Positions 58,352 through 64,000 of a stretch of DNA of 64,000 nt are shown one piece after another. Both the position numbers and the translations under genes were made by a program. The notes below the pieces were generated by a model. The model searched no databases. It was not told the origin of the DNA and saw only the letters and a list, made by a program, of their open reading frames with translations. The DNA lies in contig NZ_CP051302.1 in the NCBI RefSeq assembly GCF_024181405.1, positions 124,001 through 188,000 of the forward strand, read 5' to 3'. The DNA comes from Treponema denticola. GTDB lineage: Bacteria > Spirochaetota > Spirochaetia > Treponematales > Treponemataceae. Each line of letters opens with the position of its first letter. Positions within the stretch are counted from its first letter, which is position 1.

Positions 58352-59305
58352 ATGTCAGAAAAATATGATTTGGTTATAATTGGAGGCGGTCCCGGCGGTA
58401 TGGCCGCAGGAATCTATGCAGCCCGTTCAAAGTTAAAGACGGTTATTCTTGAAGAAAAGCCCAATCAAGGCGGACAGTGCTATATCACTGAAGAAATCGA
58501 AAACTACCCCGGTTTCCCCGAATCTTCAGGTCCTGCTCTGACCGAAGCCTTTAAAAAACATGCCGAAAAATTCGGCGTTGAATTCAAAAGAGCAAGAGCC
58601 GAAAAAATCGAACTTGTTCCCAATTCACCTACACGTATTGTTCACGGAAGTGACGGCGTAAAGTATGAATGCTTGGCTGTTGTTGTTGCAACGGGTGCAA
58701 GTGCCAGAGAGCTCGGCTGTAAGGGCGAAAAAGAGCACTGGGGCAAGGGTGTTTCATACTGCGCAACATGCGACGGTGCTTTCTTTGAAGAGTGCGAAAT
58801 CGTAGTTATCGGCGGCGGAGACTCTGCTGTTGAAGAAGCTATGTATCTTACAAAATTTGCCGACAAGGTAACTATCGTTCACCGACGTGACGAGCTTAGA
58901 GCTGCAAAATCCATTCAGGAAAAGGCTTTTGCCAACCCCAAAATGGCCTTTAAGTGGAATGCAGTTGTTGAAGAAGTTTGCGGAGACGGCCTTGTAGACA
59001 GCGTTATCTTAAAAGATACAAAGACAGGCGAAACCTCCAAATTCGATACCGAAGGCGTATTCGTATTTATCGGACACAATCCTCAGACAGCCTTTATTCA
59101 GGGCTTGGTAAACCTTGATGAAAACGGCTACATCCTAACAAACGGAAAAATGGAAACAAACGTACCCGGTATTTACGGCGTAGGCGACGTTATTCAAAAA
59201 GAATCACGTCAGGTTGTTACGGCTGCAGCCGACGGTGCTCTTGCCGGTATCTGGGCAGGCCACTATATCGACGATATCAAAGCCAAAATGGCTATGAAAA
59301 AATAA
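58352..59305 (+). CDS. trxB: Thioredoxin reductase
   Basis: 317 residues. NADPH:thioredoxin oxidoreductase. FAD motif IIGGGPGGMAAGIYAAR at 9-25, redox pair C137 and C140 (SYCATCDG), NADPH motif VIGGGDSAVEEA near 153, and VFVFIGHNP plus GIYGVGDV near the C-terminus. Codon use is C/G-enriched in third positions relative to neighbours, as in strongly expressed genes. Followed by a thioredoxin and the selenoprotein GrdA, so it supplies electrons for glycine reduction. Confidence 0.96.
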   Translation: MSEKYDLVIIGGGPGGMAAGIYAARSKLKTVILEEKPNQGGQCYITEEIENYPGFPESSGPALTEAFKKHAEKFGVEFKRARAEKIELVPNSPTRIVHGSDGVKYECLAVVVATGASARELGCKGEKEHWGKGVSYCATCDGAFFEECEIVVIGGGDSAVEEAMYLTKFADKVTIVHRRDELRAAKSIQEKAFANPKMAFKWNAVVEEVCGDGLVDSVILKDTKTGETSKFDTEGVFVFIGHNPQTAFIQGLVNLDENGYILTNGKMETNVPGIYGVGDVIQKESRQVVTAAADGALAGIWAGHYIDDIKAKMAMKK

Positions 59306-59324
59306 ACCTATAGGAGAAACTAAA

Positions 59325-59642
59325 ATGATTGAATTGACAAAAGAAAATTTTGAACAAGAAGTTCATCAGTCAAAGGGCGTAACCTTTGTAGATTTTTGGT
59401 CGGACGGATGCGTTCCCTGTAAACAATTAATGCCGGATGTTCACGCAATGGCAGAACGCCATGCCGGAAAAGCAAAGTTTTGCTCATTCAATATTGACGG
59501 TGCAAGACGCGTTGCCATGAAAGAGCAGGTTTTAGGTCTTCCTACAATGCTCATTTATGTTGACGGTGAAAGAAAAGACGGCGTTACCGGAAGCGATTTG
59601 ACCATTAATCAAATCGAAGATATGGTAAAAAAATATATCTAA
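59325..59642 (+). CDS. trxA: Thioredoxin (glycine reductase-associated type)
   Basis: 105 residues. Active site C29 and C32 in SDGCVPCKQ, i.e. CVPC rather than the common CGPC, a form typical of thioredoxins coupled to glycine reductase in amino-acid fermenters. The cis-proline stretch LGLPTMLIY near 75 is present. Nineteen bases downstream of trxB behind TAGGAG. Confidence 0.95.
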   Translation: MIELTKENFEQEVHQSKGVTFVDFWSDGCVPCKQLMPDVHAMAERHAGKAKFCSFNIDGARRVAMKEQVLGLPTMLIYVDGERKDGVTGSDLTINQIEDMVKKYI

Positions 59643-59718
59643 TTTAAGTTTTAATCTTTTAAGCTGGAAAAAAGACGATAAGTTTTTTTAACGGCTTTTT
59701 AAAGATACGGTTTAATAG

Positions 59719-59744
59719 ACCGTGGGCAGGCTATCCTGCCCTAA
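59719..59744 (+). other. Hairpin pair in trxA-grdA gap
   Basis: GGGCAG/CTGCCC stem with a short loop, preceded by ACGGT/ACCGT. No T run follows; it may protect or separate the very abundant grdA message from trxBA. Confidence 0.45.
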
Positions 59745-59768
59745 TAAATTTTATCCTAGGAGGATGCT

Positions 59769-60242
59769 ATGGTTGATTTGAAAACCAAAAAAGTCATCAT
59801 CATTGGTGACCGAGACGGCGTTCCCGGGGAGGCTATTAAGCTCTGTGCAGAATCGGCAGGTGCTGAGGTTGTATATGCTGCAACCGAATGCTTTGTCTGA
59901 ACAAGCGCAGGAGCAATGGACTTGGAAAACCAAAAGCGAGTCAAGGATTTAGCTGAAAAATACGGTCCTGAGAACGTAATCGTTCTTTTGGGCGGTGCAG
60001 AAGCCGAATCTTCAGGTTTAGCCTGCGAAACTGTTACAGTAGGCGACCCGACTTTTGCAGGTCCGTTGGCTGGAGTCTCGTTGGGACTCTTATGCTATCA
60101 CGTGGCAGAACCGGAAATTAAGAGCCAAATAGACCCTGCGGTCTATGAAGAGCAGGTAAGCATGATGGAAATGGTTATGGACGTCGATGCTATTATCGCG
60201 GAAGTTTCGGAATACCGAAATAAAGGCTGCAAATTCCTGTAA
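59769..60242 (+). CDS. grdA: Glycine reductase selenoprotein A (UGA decoded as Sec44)
   Basis: 157 residues if the in-frame TGA at 59898-59900 is read as selenocysteine, the normal GrdA length. Sec44 sits in the signature [15 protein letters not shown] with C41 nearby. Component A carries the carboxymethyl-selenoether that is split to acetyl phosphate and ammonia during glycine reduction, then is re-reduced by thioredoxin. Start ATG behind AGGAGG. Without Sec decoding the frame seems to break into 43 and 108+ residues. grdB and other subunits lie outside the window. The RNA after the UGA can form a local stem as in bacterial SECIS elements. Confidence 0.95.
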
Positions 60243-60293
60243 TGCCTTTCGGAGCTTATGCGTTTTACACCGTAGGCTTCTTTCGTGTTAGTC

Positions 60294-60364
60294 GGCGGTG
60301 CGGTAATACAAGAATGACACCATTCTTTAAAATGGAGCATTTTTGCCGCTGCACCGCTTTTTTT
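60294..60364 (+). terminator. Terminator after grdA
   Basis: GCGGTGC at 60295-60301 pairs with GCACCGC at 60351-60357, enclosing a smaller hairpin (CCATTCTTTAAAATGG), followed by seven T. It lies 20 bases ahead of the next start codon. Confidence 0.6.
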
Positions 60365-60383
60365 GTTTTGTAGGAGATTAAGT

Positions 60384-62192
60384 GTGAAAAAGGTATTTAT
60401 ATTCCTTTGTTTTTTTGTTTTAAATTTTTTGTGTTTTGCTGATTTGAGAGATTATGTTTGCATTGTAAGGCCTAACTACAAGGAAGATGTTGTTGATTGT
60501 GTAAATGAAGCTGCAGATACCTTAGAAGATCTGGGCTATGCAGATTTTGCAGAAGTATTTAAGCTAAGAGTTGAAAAAGACAACTCATTCGGATCGGGTT
60601 TTATTTATATCTTTAATGGAAAAAGCTATGTTGTTACAAACAATCATGTTTGTGCATATGCCGATTCTGTTTCTGTAGAAATGATGGATTCGGATGGTAA
60701 AATCGTAAAAAAAGTTGAAAACTGTAAGATTATTGCCAACAGTGCCGAAGATGACCTTGCTATTGCCGAGATTCCGGCAGATGCAGGTATAAAAAAAGGT
60801 TTGAGCCTTTATCAAGGTGCTTTGAGTGAGGGTATAGATGTATGGTCTGCAGGTTATCCGGGATTAGGCGGTAAGCCTTCATGGCAATTAGGAAAAGGAA
60901 CATTAACTAATAAAAAAGTAAAATTTGACGATCCGCTCTATCCAAAAGACAGCTTTTTTTTACAGCATTCGGCTCCGATAGATGCAGGAAATTCAGGCGG
61001 GCCTCTTTTGATAACATCCAAAAATGGTGCAGAAGGATATGAAGTAATCGGTGTGAATAAGGCAAAAGCCCGCAAACGGGAAACTACAAATTTTGCAATA
61101 CCTTTTTCTACGGTAAATTCCTTTTTTAAATTGGGTTTTTCTAATTTAAATGCTGCTGAAACCGAAAAAATGTTAAAAAAAGCTGAGTCAGTCTTTTTAG
61201 AACAAGCTTCGTATCCTAAGGAAACTCTTTCCGATGAAAAAGAAGTTGAAGATAGACTAAGGCGCATTTATACTCTTGCCTCTCTTATAAGCTCCGACTA
61301 TGCCAAAAAAAATGGACCGGATACGATGAAGAATACTCTTCTGAGGGGGCCTTCTTATGTACGTGATGCTCTGATAGAAAGAATAATATTTTCTTTTCCT
61401 ATCGATTCGTTAAAATTTGCGGTTGCATATAATCTTGAAAAAGATATAAACGATTATAAAACATTTTCTTCGGTAGAAAACATATCCGATTCAAAAAATG
61501 CCGGTGGAAAATACATAGTATTAAAAAATAATAACGCAGATAAGTTATATTTACGTTGGATAGTCGAAAATAAAAATTGGAAAATAGCCGATTTTTCACT
61601 AAATAATGAACTTACCGATGAAAAAGTTGTTGACGCTTCCAAAAATAAACAGGAAAAGAAAAAAAGCAGAGAAAAAAAATCGGGATACTCTTCAACAATC
61701 CTTTTTGCATCACCGTATAACCGCATGTACTTTGCTGAATATAACGGCCTTTTCACTCCTTATGGTTTTTCTTCAGGAGGAACGATTGGCATGATATTGA
61801 ATTTTAGGTTTTTTGGTATTGGCGGTATGCTAAATATAAATCAACGCCCTAAACTCTCTAATATTTCCCATAAAGATTCAAGCCTTTTTAGTGTGCTTGA
61901 TTCAATTTCAAGTTCATTTTTAGCATTTGTTGAACCTAATCTTCCCATGTCTATAACTGATAAGGTTACTATAATGCCTTATTTACAAGCAGGAGTTGGA
62001 TTTGGAACTCCTATTCTTAATTCCGATTTTATTAGCCTTCATGCAAAAATTTCTCCGGGTATAAGATTTGTTTTTGATATCAATGGTAAAAAACTTATGA
62101 TTGGAACTGCTTATGTCGGCAGATATGCAAAGGTTAACAAAGATAAAAAGCTATTACACGGATTTGGTGTAAGTATTGGATATTCATTTTAA
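60384..62192 (+). CDS. Exported trypsin-like serine protease with C-terminal beta-barrel-like domain
   Basis: 602 residues from the GTG at 60384 (AGGAG 8 bases upstream). Signal peptide VFIFLCFFVLNFLCFA. Trypsin-fold protease domain: histidine H88 in TNNHVCAY, aspartate in AEDDLAIAEI near 123, serine S204 in DAGNSGGPLL, so the triad is complete and of the HtrA/S1C type, but no PDZ domain follows. A helical middle (265-420) leads to a strand-rich C-terminus (about 430-602) ending HGFGVSIGYSF, the style of an outer-membrane barrel. The protease may thus be displayed at the outer membrane, on the periplasmic or outer face. Confidence 0.78.
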   Translation: MKKVFIFLCFFVLNFLCFADLRDYVCIVRPNYKEDVVDCVNEAADTLEDLGYADFAEVFKLRVEKDNSFGSGFIYIFNGKSYVVTNNHVCAYADSVSVEMMDSDGKIVKKVENCKIIANSAEDDLAIAEIPADAGIKKGLSLYQGALSEGIDVWSAGYPGLGGKPSWQLGKGTLTNKKVKFDDPLYPKDSFFLQHSAPIDAGNSGGPLLITSKNGAEGYEVIGVNKAKARKRETTNFAIPFSTVNSFFKLGFSNLNAAETEKMLKKAESVFLEQASYPKETLSDEKEVEDRLRRIYTLASLISSDYAKKNGPDTMKNTLLRGPSYVRDALIERIIFSFPIDSLKFAVAYNLEKDINDYKTFSSVENISDSKNAGGKYIVLKNNNADKLYLRWIVENKNWKIADFSLNNELTDEKVVDASKNKQEKKKSREKKSGYSSTILFASPYNRMYFAEYNGLFTPYGFSSGGTIGMILNFRFFGIGGMLNINQRPKLSNISHKDSSLFSVLDSISSSFLAFVEPNLPMSITDKVTIMPYLQAGVGFGTPILNSDFISLHAKISPGIRFVFDINGKKLMIGTAYVGRYAKVNKDKKLLHGFGVSIGYSF

Positions 62193-62209
62193 ATTTTACG
62201 GAGGTATTT

Positions 62210-62848
62210 ATGATAAAATCTAAACTAAACAAAAAATATATTTTTTTGTGTTTGACTTTATCCTTGGTTCTCTTTTCGTCATGCTCCAGTGTCGGAGGCT
62301 ATGTTAATGGAAAGACGTTGAACAAAAAAGAATTCGGACCGCCTGAAACGCATACCTTGATGTTCGGTCATATGGATGTTGAAGAAGCCCCATTGCATTT
62401 ACCGGTTAATAATACCGCTAAAGATTATCAGGAGTATATTCAGATGAATCCTGAAAAAGAACCGTTAATCTTTTTACCTATTTATTTTCAAGGTTCGGTT
62501 ATGTCTTTTTATCCGATGGAGCCCGGAGTAAATTTGAGACTTATGTTTTCAAGATATTCTATAATGAGGTTTTACGGAAATTATACCCACACAACAGTCT
62601 ATCAGTTTTGGCCGTTTTTAGGCTGGCCCGAATCAAGCACTCTGTGGTTTTCATGTAAAAAACCGGGCCTGCAATACATAGGTTCTTATATCCGTACAAG
62701 ATCGGGTTATAAAAAAGATACGGCAAAAGATTCTGTTAAAAATGAACTTTCTGCTTTAGAAGGTATTAAGGAATATTACAAAGGAACTTCTTGGGAAACA
62801 GTCATAAATAAAAGAATTGAGGAGCTTAAAAATGAAAAAAGCAATTAG
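62210..62848 (+). CDS. Lipoprotein of unknown function
   Basis: 212 residues. Lipobox LVLFSSC near residue 25. The mature part starts SSVGGYVNGKTLNKKEFGPPETHTLMFGHMDVEE and has strand-rich stretches (LIFLPIYFQGSVMSFYPMEPGVNLRLMF) then a basic helical tail. Eighteen bases after the protease gene, so likely the same transcript. It ends 17 bases inside the following gene. Not recognised in any named family. Confidence 0.65.
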   Translation: MIKSKLNKKYIFLCLTLSLVLFSSCSSVGGYVNGKTLNKKEFGPPETHTLMFGHMDVEEAPLHLPVNNTAKDYQEYIQMNPEKEPLIFLPIYFQGSVMSFYPMEPGVNLRLMFSRYSIMRFYGNYTHTTVYQFWPFLGWPESSTLWFSCKKPGLQYIGSYIRTRSGYKKDTAKDSVKNELSALEGIKEYYKGTSWETVINKRIEELKNEKSN

Positions 62849-63437
62849 TATAATATTTATTTTTTTGTTAAGTTGTGCGGCTTTTGCACAAAATTATTCC
62901 AAACCCGGAAGAAATGAGGTTGTTTTGGTTTTCTCGGTGGAGATTAGACCATCAGTTAATAGAGAGTTTTTTAAGGAGTATCTGAGTATTCCCTCGATGC
63001 CCATGTCTGATTTAATAATCAATGAGACCGGCAGGCCTGTCAGCAATGATCCCGGAGATTCTATATCCTTATATTGTGAAGGAAACGATGAACTTGATAA
63101 ACCTACTGCTGTAGCGGATGCTGAAGATATTATTTCAGTAAAAGTGCCTGTTCCCAGGTCCGGTGAGATAGTTTTAAATTTTTGCACATATAACTTTTTT
63201 AAGGGAACAGCTTTTCGTTTCTTTTTACCTTTTGCCGTAAAAATAAAAGTACAGCCTGATTTTAAATATTATTATTTGGGGCACTTGGAGTACAAGCGAA
63301 AGGGCGGTATGGATTATGAAATTGTTGATGCAAAAAAACGTGATAACTATGATGTAGTCGTACCCATAATAAAAAAGCGGTACGGCGAGAAAGCGGAACT
63401 TATCCGTGCTGCCATGACCGCTATTGATAAGAAATAA
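62832..63437 (+). CDS. Exported protein of unknown function
   Basis: 201 residues from the ATG at 62832 (GAGCTTAAAA upstream). Signal peptide ISIIFIFLLSCAAFAQ. Mature part strand-rich: VVLVFSVEIRPSVNREFF, then IISVKVPVPRSGEIVLNFCTYNFF and FKYYYLGHLEYKRKGG; C-terminus charged. The early EVVLVFSVEIRP recalls HTLMFGHMDVEEAP in the upstream lipoprotein, so the two may be distant paralogues. Overlaps that gene; a strong terminator follows. Confidence 0.6.
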   Translation: MKKAISIIFIFLLSCAAFAQNYSKPGRNEVVLVFSVEIRPSVNREFFKEYLSIPSMPMSDLIINETGRPVSNDPGDSISLYCEGNDELDKPTAVADAEDIISVKVPVPRSGEIVLNFCTYNFFKGTAFRFFLPFAVKIKVQPDFKYYYLGHLEYKRKGGMDYEIVDAKKRDNYDVVVPIIKKRYGEKAELIRAAMTAIDKK

Positions 63438-63450
63438 CTTTTAACAGTTT

Positions 63451-63492
63451 AAAAAAGCTGCACTGTGTTTTACCCTCAGTGCAGCTTTTTTT
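63451..63492. terminator. Bidirectional terminator
   Basis: AAAAAAGCTGCACTG pairs perfectly with CAGTGCAGCTTTTTT around a 12-base loop. T runs on both strands; shared by the + operon and the antiporter gene on the minus strand. Confidence 0.9.
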
Positions 63493-63500
63493 GTTTGCTC

Positions 63501-63998
63501 TTATTTTTTCTTTAACCTTACTTTCGGTTCGCTTGCGATGCCGAATTTGGGGAAGATTCTGTCGATACCGAACAGGGTAAATAATAGAATGGTTATGACC
63601 GAGATATGTGCCATAAAGTTATACTTTATTATCTGGGTTTGACTGAATTGATAAAGAGGATATACCGTACCGGCGATGCCTATAAAAAAGCTTAAATAAA
63701 CATGCCAAGGAATCAGCTGGGAACCGAAGATGCCGAGGGCTGAGGAGAAGGTTGCGTTTCTCAATTTTAAGGAATAAAGATCCTTTTCATCGCCTTCTAC
63801 ATTTTCTTCCGTGATGTCTCGGATAATCGGGCCGACGGTAACTATTTGAGCCATCTCGTCGGCAAGGGCTGCGTTTCCTAATAAAGAGATGATACCGTTC
63901 CAGAACATCAGCTGTCTTACGTTTCGGGAAAGTTTTACGGCAAGGTTTGATAGAGGTCTAAAGGCATCCATCTTCGACATGATTCCACCGAAGGCTGC
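63501..63998 (-). CDS. NhaC-like Na+/H+ antiporter family, C-terminal part
   Basis: C-terminal 165 or so residues of a multi-span membrane protein whose start is beyond the window's right edge (the frame stays open to base 64000). Visible: FGGIMSKMDAFRPL, then MFWNGIISLLGNAALADEMAQIVTVGPIIRDI with the polar residues inside a span that mark ion-coupled antiporters, GIFGSQLIPWHVYLSFFIGIAG, and a final span ISVITILLFTLFGI. The internal ATG at 63980 is not the start. Ion specificity is uncertain. Confidence 0.72.
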   Translation of the reverse strand, partial: AAFGGIMSKMDAFRPLSNLAVKLSRNVRQLMFWNGIISLLGNAALADEMAQIVTVGPIIRDITEENVEGDEKDLYSLKLRNATFSSALGIFGSQLIPWHVYLSFFIGIAGTVYPLYQFSQTQIIKYNFMAHISVITILLFTLFGIDRIFPKFGIASEPKVRLKKK

Positions 63999-64000
63999 TA

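Noticed and set aside
59895..59905. grdA as a pseudogene because of the internal stop
   Set aside because: The TGA lies at the conserved Sec position of the family with both flanks intact, so it is decoded as selenocysteine.

Overview
The window reads as chromosome of an oral spirochaete, most likely Treponema denticola or a very close relative. The evidence is low-GC DNA, many spirochaete-style lipoproteins, a CO2-using (class II) PurE like the one known from T. denticola, and selenoprotein-based glycine metabolism (trxB-trxA-grdA, with grdA read through an in-frame UGA). This assignment comes from gene content, not from a database search.

Layout. 0-3.4 kb: 3' part of a class-M sirtuin, an Rrf2-type regulator, and a selenium-trafficking set (yedF, a DUF3343 protein, a cysteine-desulfurase-family enzyme). 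3.4-6.9 kb (-): yajC-secD-secF. 7-16.5 kb: housekeeping genes (ssb, an SDR enzyme, purC-purE, an outer-membrane protein, mtnK, mnmA, an ABC exporter, pdxK), with a striking array of perfect hairpins at 15.56-15.70 kb. 16.8-24 kb: two ABC-2 export systems, a PIN-domain toxin-antitoxin pair, a lipoprotein, and a HesB-like selenoprotein gene at 19950-20231 (-) that a standard ORF finder splits at its UGA codon. 24-33 kb: a DenV-like glycosylase, two SPFH proteins, an adenine methyltransferase, an MFS-HEAT fusion, a nitroreductase, a lipoprotein MsrA-MsrB, and a split ThrE-like exporter.

33-48.8 kb is the accessory core. A NusG paralogue and a CapD/WbpM-type nucleotide-sugar dehydratase are separated from a DegT aminotransferase by about 12.5 kb of a peptide-secretion locus. 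That locus has four precursors with almost identical 23-residue double-glycine leaders and four different cores. Each precursor sits behind a repeated promoter plus hairpin leader and is followed by an envelope-directed partner gene: an S41-type protease, a two-DTG aspartic protease with PDZ domain, or a small exported protein. In the middle is one export machine: C39 peptidase-ABC, HlyD-type adaptor, TolC-like outer-membrane factor. The C39-ABC and TolC-like genes each carry a frameshift, and one S41 copy has lost its 5' end. The likely logic is cleavage after GG during export through both membranes, with the paired proteases acting outside the inner membrane. This is inference from family knowledge and synteny.

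48.8-64 kb: a three-subunit molybdenum hydroxylase, holA, a four-gene lipoprotein/outer-membrane operon with LPP20- and FlgT-like parts, trxB-trxA-grdA, a trypsin-like protease fused to a probable barrel, two small exported proteins, and the 3' end of an NhaC-like antiporter. No rRNA, tRNA, CRISPR array or transposase was found.
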